Of a stretch of DNA of 64,000 nt, positions 1 through 7,982 are shown in pieces. Source of the stretch: JANQJA01 sp965267485 (GTDB lineage Bacteria; Pseudomonadota; Gammaproteobacteria; Pseudomonadales; Azotimanducaceae); assembly GCA_965267485.1 (NCBI GenBank), contig OZ254080.1:4216001-4280000 (forward strand). Reading direction: 5' to 3'. A model generated the notes under the pieces. That model was not told the origin of the DNA, ran no database searches, and saw nothing but the letters and a program-made list of their open reading frames with translations. The position numbers were made by a program, and so were the translations under genes. How positions within the stretch are numbered: position 1 is the stretch's first letter; each line of letters begins with the position of its first letter.

Positions 1-75
1 ACGAACACGGATACGATTAGCGCCTTGTGTGATTACTTTGAGATTGAGCCGGGTGAATTGCTTAAGAAGGTGTGA
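1..75 (+). CDS. C-terminal fragment of an XRE/Cro-CI type HTH transcriptional regulator (cut by the window edge)
   Basis: Frame 1 is open from the first base to a TGA at 73-75 and gives 24 residues. The ending (LCDYFEIEPGELLKKV) matches the last helix of small Cro/CI-like repressors, in which a 'the cell is C-cut..PGDLL' pattern closes the HTH domain. The N-terminus and DNA-recognition helix lie outside the window. It sits 126 bp from the 3' end of tRNA-Met, a usual place for regulators of integrated elements. The family call rests on a short stretch. Confidence 0.55.
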   Translation, partial: TNTDTISALCDYFEIEPGELLKKV

Positions 76-78
76 GCT

Positions 79-110
79 TTGGGCGCAAGTTGGGCACGGT
101 TTGGGCACAA
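79..110. repeat. Three phased 10-bp direct repeats TTGGGCRCRR
   Basis: TTGGGCGCAA (79-88), TTGGGCACGG (90-99) and TTGGGCACAA (101-110) follow each other at 11-bp spacing, about one helical turn. They lie just after the XRE fragment and before tRNA-Met. Evenly phased copies suggest a protein-binding array, such as integrase arm sites, but the function is inferred. Confidence 0.5.
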
Positions 111-138
111 GGAGTCGCGAGAGGAAAGACTGGCTCTC

Positions 139-200
139 GCCATTTCGCTTCGCGAATTGGCTGCCGCCCTTCATGTTTGCGCTTCGCGCAAGCCATGAAG
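139..200. repeat. Two tandem hairpins downstream of tRNA-Met
   Basis: 139-161 pairs GCCATTTCGC with GCGAATTGGC (one mismatch) and 169-200 pairs CTTCATG with CATGAAG plus an inner TTGCGC/GCGCAA. Both have a CGCTTCGCG-like tip. They follow the tRNA-Met 3' end on the minus strand and may help end or process the transcript, but no T-run follows. Confidence 0.4.
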
Positions 201-201
201 T

Positions 202-278
202 TGGTAGCTACGGGTGGACTTGAACCACCGACCCCAGCATTATGAATGCTGTGCTCTAACCAACTGAGCTACGTAGCC
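202..278 (-). tRNA. tRNA-Met (anticodon CAT, elongator type)
   Basis: On the minus strand a full 77-nt cloverleaf is visible: acceptor GGCTACG paired with CGTAGCT-type 3' strand, D-arm with AGCTCAGTTGGTTAGAGC, anticodon stem CAGCA/TGCTG around loop TTCATAA (anticodon CAT), T-arm GGTTCAAGTCC and an encoded CCA. The acceptor begins with a paired G, unlike initiator tRNA, so this is the elongator. Its 3' end faces the window start, where the XRE fragment and the phased repeats lie. Confidence 0.93.
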
Positions 279-301
279 ACAGGACCTTCAATGGGACGCG
301 G

Positions 302-330
302 ATTCTCGCGACAAAAGGCTGGTGTGTCAA
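302..330 (-). promoter_or_regulatory. Sigma-70 promoter of tRNA-Met
   Basis: On the minus strand TTGACA (325-330) is followed after 17 bases by GAGAAT (302-307). The -35 is perfect and the -10 matches 4 of 6. Transcription would start about 17 bases before the tRNA. The -35 overlaps the stop codon of the lipoprotein gene upstream. Confidence 0.6.
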
Positions 331-1379
331 GAATCTGGAGCCGCCGGAAGCAGGTTGCATTGCGACAGCAGGGGGCGAAGCGCCTCGACGTGGCGGGCGA
401 GAGCACCGCGGCCCGCCTCCAACTGCGTGTCACGGGCGATCTGCCAGTTGCGGTAGGCGGGCGGCATCACATCCGCGAGCAGTCGCTCAATGCGAAGGAT
501 GCGCGGGTGAAGCTCGTAGTGCCTCGCATTCAGCGAAGCCGCCCAGCGCTGGATCCTTCCGACAAAGTACTCCCTGACGACTGAATCCAGAATGTCAGCC
601 TTCGGCGTCGGCATGCCCTCGAAGCAGAGCGCCCGGCGCTCGATCCGATCGCGCACGACGCCAGACGCTGCGCCCAGCTTTTCGTCGATCAGTGCCCAGG
701 CCGCCAGTTGTTTGCCGCCCGAGCCGCGCCGGATCACGTCCAGCTGGTGCTCGAGGCGGGACGAATCAATGGCAAGGTCGCCCGCTCGCCAGCCCTCGAT
801 GTCGTCAGCGAGCTGCGACAACGCGAGCATCAGCTCTGGCACCTCACCAAATGTCTCTGGCAGTGGATCGTTGCCGCGCTGCCAGTACTCCCGGAACTCA
901 TCGCCGCCCAGCGTCGCCTGCCAGATCACCAGCGGCAAGTCCCGGCGCTTCGCCTCGAGAACGCGCCCAAGGTCGGCCGCCAGGTCCGGATAGTCCTCGT
1001 CGATGGCCTCGAGACATTCATCACCGGCAGACAGGAACCTGATCTCGTAGACCAGACGCTGACTCGGCTGGGCCAGCCGGCCCAGGCTGCTGTTTCGTTC
1101 GGCGACCAGCTGTTGCAGCTCGCAGCGACCGATTCTGAGGTACTCCAGGATGTCGATGGATTCCCGGGCCGGTTCGAGACGGATATCGCGGGCGGCTGGC
1201 AGTCGCGGATAGCGGTTCGGGACAACAGCATGGGAGCCCTGCTCCAGCACCCGCTCCAGCCTCACGAGATATTCATCCAGGTCCGCAGCCGGCCCGGTAC
1301 GCGCGCATCCGGACGCGAGGATCAAAAGGAGAAGGGCCGCGATGCAGGCTCGCGTGAACATGATCGACTGCGTTGTCAC
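327..1379 (-). CDS. DUF3080-type lipoprotein of unknown function
   Basis: A 350-residue protein with a lipoprotein signal peptide: hydrophobic residues 12-22, then lipobox A-S-G-C with Cys25 as the likely lipidated residue. The mature part begins with a segment like YLVRLERVLEQ and is otherwise alpha-helical and Leu/Glu/Arg-rich, with an R-Y-P-R-L-P motif near residue 57. This resembles the DUF3080 family of gammaproteobacterial lipoproteins, which has no established function. It is monocistronic: tRNA-Met follows on the same strand with its own promoter, and a terminator-like hairpin separates it from the next upstream gene. No catalytic motif was recognised. Confidence 0.75.
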   Translation of the reverse strand: MTTQSIMFTRACIAALLLLILASGCARTGPAADLDEYLVRLERVLEQGSHAVVPNRYPRLPAARDIRLEPARESIDILEYLRIGRCELQQLVAERNSSLGRLAQPSQRLVYEIRFLSAGDECLEAIDEDYPDLAADLGRVLEAKRRDLPLVIWQATLGGDEFREYWQRGNDPLPETFGEVPELMLALSQLADDIEGWRAGDLAIDSSRLEHQLDVIRRGSGGKQLAAWALIDEKLGAASGVVRDRIERRALCFEGMPTPKADILDSVVREYFVGRIQRWAASLNARHYELHPRILRIERLLADVMPPAYRNWQIARDTQLEAGRGALARHVEALRPLLSQCNLLPAAPDS

Positions 1380-1423
1380 CGTGGTCTGGATTGAAGCCCG
1401 AGATTACCACGGCCTATAACGCA

Positions 1424-1458
1424 AATCGGCCAGCCCCCTTGTGGGGAGCTGGCCGATT
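1424..1458 (-). terminator. Hairpin terminator after the small secreted protein gene
   Basis: AATCGGCCAG pairs perfectly with CTGGCCGATT (10 bp) around an inner CCCC/GGGG stem. Read on the minus strand, a short T-run (ATTTGCG) follows. It lies 27 bp past the stop of the small secreted protein gene. Confidence 0.6.
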
Positions 1459-1484
1459 CAAACTCGCAGCCCTAACAGATCAGA

Positions 1485-1769
1485 TCAGGCGCGATCTTTG
1501 TAGACGCGAAGGTTCTCGTTGAACTCACTCGCGACCTTCTGCATCTCTGCCACCATGATGTTGTGACGGCGGTCGCTGACGCGGCAGGACTCGAGGTAAG
1601 ACTCGCTCGCCTTGATGAAGGCATCGACTTCTTTCTTGGCCTTGAACATGTCAGCCGCAGAGGCGCTGGTGCCATCGGGAATTGCAGGCTTTGCGGGCTC
1701 GTCGCAATCAGCAAGGGCAGCACCCGAGAGAGAAGCGGCGAATACGAAGGCGATCATCTTTGCTTTCAT
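1485..1769 (-). CDS. Small secreted/periplasmic helical protein of unknown function
   Basis: Ninety-four residues with a clear Sec signal peptide: MKAKM, a hydrophobic core and cleavage after ALA at residue 20. The mature 74-residue protein has two cysteines (C22, C62) that could form one disulfide, and a Lys/Glu-rich helical body. The start at 1769 is chosen because AGGAGTT lies seven bases upstream and the signal peptide begins there; an in-frame upstream start would add 13 polar residues. About 40 bp upstream is GCCGATAA, a perfect FliA -10 element, so it may be co-regulated with motility genes such as the neighbouring chemoreceptor. The family was not recognised. Confidence 0.75.
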   Translation of the reverse strand: MKAKMIAFVFAASLSGAALADCDEPAKPAIPDGTSASAADMFKAKKEVDAFIKASESYLESCRVSDRRHNIMVAEMQKVASEFNENLRVYKDRA

Positions 1770-1808
1770 AAATAACTCCTGTTGAGCTGTTGAGGTTTTG
1801 TCTTTCAA

Positions 1809-1816
1809 TTATCGGC
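1809..1816 (-). promoter_or_regulatory. FliA (sigma-28) -10 element upstream of the small secreted protein
   Basis: Minus-strand GCCGATAA is an exact match to the sigma-28 -10 consensus and lies 40 bp before the start codon. No good TAAA -35 is found 15-16 bases upstream, so this is half a promoter by sequence. Confidence 0.4.
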
Positions 1817-1854
1817 GCGCTTCGCGGCGACCTGAGTAAACTTTGGTAAACGTT

Positions 1855-4575
1855 CTATGAAGCCATGCGAAGCGGTGCATTCGATGCAACGCCTGCGTCA
1901 TCGACCGTGAAGAACGCCATCAACTCCTGCAGATGACGGGCTTCTTCACCCATGGATGAGCTCGCATGGTTGACCTCATCGACCATGTGCGCAGTCTGAC
2001 GCGTGCCTTCGTCCATCGCGGTGACAGACGAGCTCACCTGCTCGATACCGTCTGCCTGTTCGGAACTGGCCGCCGAAATCTCGTTCATGATGGTCGTCAC
2101 TTTCTCGACCGACTCAACGATGGCGGTCAGTGCTTCGCCCGACCGGTTGACCAGTTCGCTGCCTTTCTCGACCTGGCGTCCGCTGTCGTGGATGAGTTCC
2201 TTGATCTCCTTGGCGGCCTTCGCACTGTGTCCCGCGAGATCACGGACCTCACTCGCGACGACGGCAAAGCTGCGGCCCTGCTCGCCGGCACGGGCAGCTT
2301 CAACAGCAGCGTTCAGCGCAAGCAGATTCGTCTGGAAGGAGATCTCGTCGATCACACCGATGATGTTGGAGATCCGATCGCTGGCCTCGTTGATGCCGGC
2401 CATCGCCTCGACGGCCTGCCCGACCACATCACCGCCTTCCTGCGCCTGCTGGCGCGCCTGCATGACGAGCTCGTCGGCCTGTTTGACGTTGTCCGCAGTA
2501 CCTCGAACGGTTGCCGTCATCTGCTCCATGGCCGCCGCGGTTTCCTCCAGGGAGGCCGCCTGCTGTTCCGTGCGCATCGACAGTTCCGAGTTGCCTGTCG
2601 CGATCTTGGCAGCCGCGTTGGCAACTGACGTCGAGCCATCCTGAATCTGCTGAACGACATGGCAGAGCTGATCCAGCGTCGCGTTCACGTCCGACTTGAG
2701 CTGCGCAAAGAGCCCGCTGTACTCGCCTTCCATCTTCTGTGTCAGGTCACCGCGGGCAATCCGTCCGAGCGCATCAACCGTATCGGTGATGACCCGTTCC
2801 GAGACACCAACGAGTTCGTTGACGCCTTCGCTCAGCCCCTCGATGAACCCTTCCTTGTTGGAGAGATCGATGCGCTGATCCAGTCGCCCTTCTTTCGCCG
2901 CCTGGACAATCTCGTTGACCTCTTTCTCGACGGCGACCTCGTCGGTTCGGTCATGCCACTCCGCGACGATGCCAAGGCGCTCACCCTGCGCATCGACCAC
3001 GGGACTGACGGTGACACGATAGCTGCGCTCACCGAGCTCAACGTCATCGGTACGCACAGCTTCCAGACCGGCGAGCACGTGGCGCATGTGCGCGCCATCC
3101 TTGTAGAGATACTCCGGCCCTTCACCCAGAACTCTGCTGGCCGAGAAGCCCGGCAGGCAGTTGCGGATCTGCGCTTCGCCACGATCGAACATCGCCTTTG
3201 CAGCGTCGTTGATGTAGGCAACCCTGAGGCTCGTATCGAACATCAGCACCGGTGAACTCACGCCGTCCAGTGCCTGTTTGATCCGGCCGGACTCCTTCGC
3301 CAGTCGCTCCATTTCCTCAGCCTGCCGCGCTGCTTCGTCGGCAATACGCTTCGACTCTTCCGCCTGACGCTCGGACTGTTCGGCAACTTCTTTCGAGACT
3401 TCAGCCTGCCGCGCAGACTCCTCTGCCACCTGTCTCGATTCCTCTGCGCGCCGCGCATTCTCTTCAAGCTGCTTCTTCAGGTCCTCCTGCTGCTCGCGGA
3501 GCTGTTTCTGCATCTCGTCGAGGCCCCGCAGCAATGCACCGGTTTCGTCACGGGCGGTGATCTCTACAACGTTGTCCAGCTCGCCGCGGGCAATCGCAGC
3601 AGAGAGTTCCACGGCTTGCTCCAGCGGCTTTCGAATGACACGCGAGAGTAGGAAGAAGGCGCCATTGACCAGCACGAACGCGGCGACGATCACGAGCGAA
3701 AAGATGAGCGCGATACGCTGCTGGCTCGCCTCGGCGCTGGCATTGCTGCGCTCGATCAGCGAGTCCTTTACCTCACGGATGCGCTGGAGAATCGGGCCGA
3801 ACTCCGCTGCGACCTCATCAAAGGTAGAACGATTGGCCTCGAGCGTTTCGCTCGCATCATTGAACATTTCAAGTGAGGCGCGAAAGCCGAGCATGTTCTC
3901 GAGCAGCGCATCTGAATCCGCGCTCGAGACATTCAGCTGTTTGAGAACGGCCTCTAGCGTTGACTCCGCCTCGACGACTTCCTCGTAGTACTGGTCGCTG
4001 GGATGCACGAGGAAGTACTTGCCTCGCTGCTTCAGCTGCTGGGCACTCTCACGCACCTCAGCCGAGTCATATGCCTTCAGGATCGATTCGATATTGGTCG
4101 CGTACTCGATGGCATCGCCGTGCAGCCCGCTCATCTCGTCGTATCCGACCTCTTTCATGACATCTGCCATCTCCTGGAAGCTGCCCTTGTAGATGCTGAG
4201 ATACATGGACAGCTCTTCGAGCAGCGCCGACTCATCCTCCGAGGGTGAGGAGGCGATGAGCTCGCTGACCTGGTTCTCGAGCGACTCGAATGCCTGCTCG
4301 TGTTCGGGAAGGATCGACGGGTCCGAGTAGAGAATGAAATCCTTTTCGAGTTGGCGCATCTCGAGGAACTTGATGGCAACCTGGTCAGACAGTTCACCAA
4401 ATTCCGTGATGCGCTCCATGTCACGCGTTGCCGTTGCATTGACGCGGTTGACCTCGAAGAACGCCAGGCCAAGTGACGCGAAGCCGAACACCATCACCAC
4501 GGTGATAGCCGCAAACTTCATCGAAATTGGCATGTCTCGCAGCCATGAGAATGTCTGGGAGGCGATCTTTTTCAT
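1855..4575 (-). CDS. Membrane methyl-accepting chemotaxis protein with HAMP, coiled-coil repeats, PAS and MA domains
   Basis: A 906-residue chemoreceptor. TM1 spans about residues 21-42, followed by a helical periplasmic ligand domain of about 240 residues. TM2 is at 288-312 and a HAMP domain follows (about 312-365). Residues 374-429 are four tandem 14-residue heptad repeats of the type ARQAEESKRVAEES. A PAS-like domain (about 436-545), a second HAMP-like segment (about 560-655) and the MA signalling domain come next, with the conserved hairpin tip (EISFQTNLLALNAAVEAARAG). The C-terminus lacks a CheR-docking pentapeptide. It stands alone behind a FliA-type promoter and would feed the CheA/CheW system at 43-47 kb. 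The ligand is unknown. Confidence 0.93.
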   Translation of the reverse strand: MKKIASQTFSWLRDMPISMKFAAITVVMVFGFASLGLAFFEVNRVNATATRDMERITEFGELSDQVAIKFLEMRQLEKDFILYSDPSILPEHEQAFESLENQVSELIASSPSEDESALLEELSMYLSIYKGSFQEMADVMKEVGYDEMSGLHGDAIEYATNIESILKAYDSAEVRESAQQLKQRGKYFLVHPSDQYYEEVVEAESTLEAVLKQLNVSSADSDALLENMLGFRASLEMFNDASETLEANRSTFDEVAAEFGPILQRIREVKDSLIERSNASAEASQQRIALIFSLVIVAAFVLVNGAFFLLSRVIRKPLEQAVELSAAIARGELDNVVEITARDETGALLRGLDEMQKQLREQQEDLKKQLEENARRAEESRQVAEESARQAEVSKEVAEQSERQAEESKRIADEAARQAEEMERLAKESGRIKQALDGVSSPVLMFDTSLRVAYINDAAKAMFDRGEAQIRNCLPGFSASRVLGEGPEYLYKDGAHMRHVLAGLEAVRTDDVELGERSYRVTVSPVVDAQGERLGIVAEWHDRTDEVAVEKEVNEIVQAAKEGRLDQRIDLSNKEGFIEGLSEGVNELVGVSERVITDTVDALGRIARGDLTQKMEGEYSGLFAQLKSDVNATLDQLCHVVQQIQDGSTSVANAAAKIATGNSELSMRTEQQAASLEETAAAMEQMTATVRGTADNVKQADELVMQARQQAQEGGDVVGQAVEAMAGINEASDRISNIIGVIDEISFQTNLLALNAAVEAARAGEQGRSFAVVASEVRDLAGHSAKAAKEIKELIHDSGRQVEKGSELVNRSGEALTAIVESVEKVTTIMNEISAASSEQADGIEQVSSSVTAMDEGTRQTAHMVDEVNHASSSMGEEARHLQELMAFFTVDDAGVASNAPLRMAS

Positions 4576-4617
4576 GGGGGCTCCAGAAGGTGCTGAGGAA
4601 TTTAAGGGTTTGCCTAC

Positions 4618-4644
4618 GTATCGACAGCCGGGCGCGGGGCTTTA
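4618..4644 (-). promoter_or_regulatory. Candidate FliA (sigma-28) promoter of the large chemoreceptor
   Basis: Minus strand TAAA (4641-4644), 15 bases, then GTCGATAC (4618-4625), 6 of 8 matches to GCCGATAA. It lies 43 bp before the start codon, about the distance seen for the cheA and cheY promoters. Confidence 0.5.
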
Positions 4645-4762
4645 GCAGACATTTCATTCCGGACAGGAGCACAGGGGGATGTTCGGTCGGTGCTCCGCGA
4701 TGTACCTTAGTTCTGAGCGAAGAACCTGCGGCCCTTCGGCAGGCGTCAGGACGACGCCACCG

Positions 4763-5215
4763 CTAACGCCGGCGCACCAATCCCAGGGCCACTCGCATCA
4801 TGATGAGCCCGACCACGAGTATGGCGAGCGCACCGGGCGCCGGGACGGCCACCGACGGCATGTCCGGCCCGGGAGCGCAGGGTGCATTGATGCAGGCCTC
4901 GGTCTCCGTCAGCGCAGGACATTGCTGGCCGCCACTGCCCGGGTGAGTGAGGATAGTTCGGGTTCTTTCGATCGTGCCCGTACCGCAACTTGTCGAGCAC
5001 GCACTCCATGCTGACCAGTCAGAGACCACGCAATGCACCGGGCACGGCGCCTTGCCACACTCCCTGGTATCCGTCAGAGAGGGACAATTCTTACCGCCGT
5101 ACATTGGTGCCTGCAGCACTTCCCGAGTGCGGGTTTGCAAGCCTCCGCCACAGGACGCGCTGCATGTGCTCCACACGCTGAAAGTACTGACCTCGCAATC
5201 AACCGGGTCTGGCAT
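4763..5215 (-). CDS. Protein with two thrombospondin type-1 repeats and a PEP-CTERM-like tail, probably 5'-truncated
   Basis: 150 residues. Two TSP type-1 repeats are plain: residues 7-58 and 62-113, each with six cysteines in identical spacing, a W..W or W motif and a CSxSCG core (18-23, 73-78). The tail runs VPAPGAL (124-130), a hydrophobic helix and a terminal RRR, as in PEP-CTERM/exosortase sorting signals. No signal peptide is present. The frame is open for about 27 codons upstream to a TAA but those residues are polar, so the secretion signal is missing. This suggests a remnant of a longer secreted protein. GAGG lies eight bases before ATG, so translation from here is possible. In 5216-5506 nothing else was recognised. 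Confidence 0.7.
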   Translation of the reverse strand: MPDPVDCEVSTFSVWSTCSASCGGGLQTRTREVLQAPMYGGKNCPSLTDTRECGKAPCPVHCVVSDWSAWSACSTSCGTGTIERTRTILTHPGSGGQQCPALTETEACINAPCAPGPDMPSVAVPAPGALAILVVGLIMMRVALGLVRRR

Positions 5216-5506
5216 GGATCGAACCTCGTTGTGTCCACAGCTTTTAGCCGTTCGCCAGCAGTTTAGGCGGCGATGGATCTGAAGTATCTGGGGTGATTAC
5301 CCCAGTTTGATTCCATGCTTCAGGACGAAGCGAGAAGGCGTGCCCGGAAACGTCCCTGAAGGTTCGTCCAAGCGGTATGCGCTTGTCGGCGAGCGCATCC
5401 TGCCACTCGTGCTGGCGCGGCCATCGAATGCGTCCTGAGGACCCTGCATCGGCTGGTATGTCATACGCGGCGTGCGCTGGCCCGCCGTAGCGGAAATGAG
5501 GGGGCG

Positions 5507-6598
5507 TCAGACGTTGAATCGAAAGTGGATGACGTCACCGTCGGCCAGGATGTACTCCTTGCCCTCGAGCCGCCACTTGCCGGCTTCCTTCGCGCCCTGC
5601 TCGCCGTTGCCAGCGACATAGTCGTCGTAGCCAACGACCTCCGCGCGAATGAAGCCTTTCTCGAAGTCGGTGTGAATCACCCCTGCGGCCTGTGGCGCGG
5701 TCGCGTTCTGCCTGACCGTCCAGGCACGCACCTCTTTCGGGCCTGCGGTAAAGAACGTCTGCAGACCCAGTAGTCGATAGCCTGCGCGAATCACGCGGTC
5801 GAGGCCGGGCTCGTCCATCCCGAGGTCCGCCAGGAACTCCGCCTTCTCGTCGTCGTCGAGTTCGGCGATCTCCGCTTCCAGCTTGTTGCAGATCACGACG
5901 ACTTCAGCCTCTTCCCGCGCCGCAATCTCCCGAACCGCGTCGAGATAGGGGTTGTTCTCGAAGCCGTCTTCATTGACATTGGCCACGTAGAGCACCGGCT
6001 TCATCGTCAGCAGATGAAGATCGCGAACCTCCAGCAATTCTTCTTTCGAGAGCGCCGCGGTTCGTGCCGGGTTTCCACCGTCGAGGTGATCCCGCACCCG
6101 CTCCAGGATCGCCATGCGCGCCAGCGCTTCCTTGTTGCCGCTCTTGGCCACCCGATTGACACGGTCTATCGCCTTCTCGACGGTCTCGAGATCAGCCAGT
6201 TGAAGTTCGGTGTTGATGACCTCGATGTCACGTACCGGGTCGACGCTGTTGGAGACGTGCGTGACATTCCCGTCATCGAAGCATCGGACAACATGGGCAA
6301 TGGCATCCGTCTCACGGATGTTCGCCAGAAACTGATTGCCGAGGCCCTCGCCCTTCGATGCGCCTTCGACGAGACCCGCGATGTCCACAAATTCCATCGA
6401 CGTCGGAATGACCTTCTGGGGCCCGACAATCTCGGCGAGCTTGTCGAGACGGGGATCAGGCATCGGCACGACGCCGGAGTTCGGCTCGATCGTACAGAAC
6501 GGAAAGTTTTCCGCCGCGATACCCGCCTTGGTCAGCGCATTGAACAGCGTCGACTTGCCCACATTCGGCAGCCCGACAATTCCGCAATTGAATCCCAT
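5507..6598 (-). CDS. ychF: Redox-regulated ATPase YchF (Obg family)
   Basis: 363 residues, the usual YchF length. The P-loop is GLPNVGKST at residues 9-17. A switch/Walker B region (FVDIAGLVEGASKGEGLGN) follows, then a helical insert and the C-terminal TGS domain ending in FRFNV. YchF prefers ATP over GTP and associates with ribosomes. It is the last gene of rplY-pth-ychF, four bases after pth, the standard gammaproteobacterial pairing. Confidence 0.97.
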   Translation of the reverse strand: MGFNCGIVGLPNVGKSTLFNALTKAGIAAENFPFCTIEPNSGVVPMPDPRLDKLAEIVGPQKVIPTSMEFVDIAGLVEGASKGEGLGNQFLANIRETDAIAHVVRCFDDGNVTHVSNSVDPVRDIEVINTELQLADLETVEKAIDRVNRVAKSGNKEALARMAILERVRDHLDGGNPARTAALSKEELLEVRDLHLLTMKPVLYVANVNEDGFENNPYLDAVREIAAREEAEVVVICNKLEAEIAELDDDEKAEFLADLGMDEPGLDRVIRAGYRLLGLQTFFTAGPKEVRAWTVRQNATAPQAAGVIHTDFEKGFIRAEVVGYDDYVAGNGEQGAKEAGKWRLEGKEYILADGDVIHFRFNV

Positions 6599-6602
6599 AC
6601 CG

Positions 6603-7202
6603 TTATTCCTCTACCGCTGCGCGGAAACCGTTGAGCGCGTTCATCGCACTCTCCCAGTCGCCCTCGACGGCGAGAGGCAGGTGGCGCAGCGCTTCTTCAA
6701 TACATTCGTCGACGACCTCCCGGTCACGCCGGGTGATCTTCGAAAGGACATGGCCGATGACGGCAGACTTGTCGCCCGGGTGGCCGACGCCGATACGCAG
6801 GCGGCCGAAGTCCTGGCTGCCGCCCAGCGAGGCGGCAATGTCGCGCAGACCATTGTGGCCTGCGAGTCCGCCGCCGGGCTTGAAGCGCACAATACCGGTC
6901 GCAAGATCCAGTTCATCATGCGCGATCAGGATTTCTTCGGGTTCGATCTTGTAGAAGCGAGCCACGGCACCCACCGACTTGCCGCTCTCGTTCATGTAGG
7001 TGGAAGGCAAGAGCAGCCGGACCTCGTGAGAGCCGATTTGCGCCGTCGCGACCTGACCGAAGAATTTGGACTCTGCCTTGAAGCTGGCGCCATAAGCGCT
7101 GGCGACCCGGTCGACGAACCACGCGCCCGCGTTGTGTCGCGTATCGGCGTACTTCGCACCGGGATTGCCAATGCCTGCCAGCAGTTTGAGGGGCTTGCCC
7201 AC
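6603..7202 (-). CDS. pth: Peptidyl-tRNA hydrolase
   Basis: 199 residues beginning with a GTG codon. The family pattern GLGNPGxxYxxTRHNAG appears as GIGNPG...TRHNAG, with catalytic His23, and STYMNESG and HDELD follow at the expected places. The enzyme frees stalled peptidyl-tRNA in the cytoplasm. It lies between rplY and ychF on the same strand, 33 bp from rplY, and is probably co-transcribed with both. Confidence 0.96.
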   Translation of the reverse strand: MGKPLKLLAGIGNPGAKYADTRHNAGAWFVDRVASAYGASFKAESKFFGQVATAQIGSHEVRLLLPSTYMNESGKSVGAVARFYKIEPEEILIAHDELDLATGIVRFKPGGGLAGHNGLRDIAASLGGSQDFGRLRIGVGHPGDKSAVIGHVLSKITRRDREVVDECIEEALRHLPLAVEGDWESAMNALNGFRAAVEE

Positions 7203-7235
7203 AGCGTCACCCCGACTGAAGTCAGTCGCTAAAGG

Positions 7236-7919
7236 TTACTCGTCGTCGCCGTCAGCGTCGTCGGCTTCGTCAGACTGCTCGGAAGCCTCGACCTCATCGG
7301 CAGCGGGCTCCTCAACATCTTCCTCTTCGACGATCTCGTGCTGTTCGGTGACGTTCACCACCATGTGGTCATGGTCTTCGCCGAGTTCGAGTTCCGGCAC
7401 GGCAACGCCTTCCGGCAACACGACCTGACTCATGGTGATCGCGTCACCGATGTCCAGCCCGGATACGTCGACTTCGATGTACTCCGGCAGGTTACCCGGC
7501 AGACATGAGATGTTGAGAGACGTCAGGTGGTGAGAGACCTGACCGTTGTGCAGCTTGACGCCAGGCGAATCTTCTTCGCCGACGAAGTGCAGCGGCACTT
7601 CGACCTGAATCTCGACGTCCATACGTACGCGGAAGAAGTCCGCATGCAGGATGCGATCCTTCGACGGATGGCGCTGCAGATCCTTGACGATGGCCTGGGC
7701 CGCGTCGTCGCTGGTCTTGATCGTGATGATCTGCGAGAAAAAGGACTCGCTTTCGCAAGCCTTGTACAGATCCTTGTGGGGGATAGACAGCGACACAGGC
7801 TCTTTTTCCGCACCGTAAAGAACAGCCGGAACGAGATCAGCTTCACGACGAAGGCGGCGGCTCGCACCTTTCCCGACGTCGGTCCGCAGTTGTGCTGCCA
7901 GCTCGATATTGTCTGACAT
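7236..7919 (-). CDS. rplY: 50S ribosomal protein L25/general stress protein Ctc
   Basis: 227 residues, the long Ctc form with the 5S-rRNA-binding L25 domain (about 5-95, including GKGASRRLRR and PAVLYG), the C-terminal beta domain (about 100-185) and an acidic tail rich in Asp/Glu. The start is set at 7919 (MSDNIELAAQLR) because GGAGAAC lies just upstream; in-frame codons further upstream run through the tRNA-Gln region. The Shine-Dalgarno site lies right after a terminator-like hairpin, so expression may need read-through or an unseen promoter. The prs gene, which normally precedes rplY, is absent. Confidence 0.95.
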   Translation of the reverse strand: MSDNIELAAQLRTDVGKGASRRLRREADLVPAVLYGAEKEPVSLSIPHKDLYKACESESFFSQIITIKTSDDAAQAIVKDLQRHPSKDRILHADFFRVRMDVEIQVEVPLHFVGEEDSPGVKLHNGQVSHHLTSLNISCLPGNLPEYIEVDVSGLDIGDAITMSQVVLPEGVAVPELELGEDHDHMVVNVTEQHEIVEEEDVEEPAADEVEASEQSDEADDADGDDE

Positions 7920-7930
7920 AACAGTTCTCC

Positions 7931-7970
7931 AAAATAAAAGCCGGATGACACTGCGACCGTGACGTCCGGC
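7931..7970 (-). terminator. Rho-independent terminator/attenuator between tRNA-Gln and rplY
   Basis: Minus strand GCCGGACGTCAC pairs with GTGTCATCCGGC (one mismatch, one G-T pair) and is followed by TTTTATTTT. It sits 12 bp after tRNA-Gln and ends 3 bp before the rplY Shine-Dalgarno site, so it could stop the ispE-tRNA transcript or attenuate rplY. Confidence 0.65.
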
Positions 7971-7982
7971 ATTCAACAAAAA

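Noticed and set aside
5288..5305. Terminator after ychF (CTGGGGT/ACCCCAG hairpin)
   Set aside because: The stem is only 7 bp, lies 200 bp from ychF and has no T-run on the minus strand.
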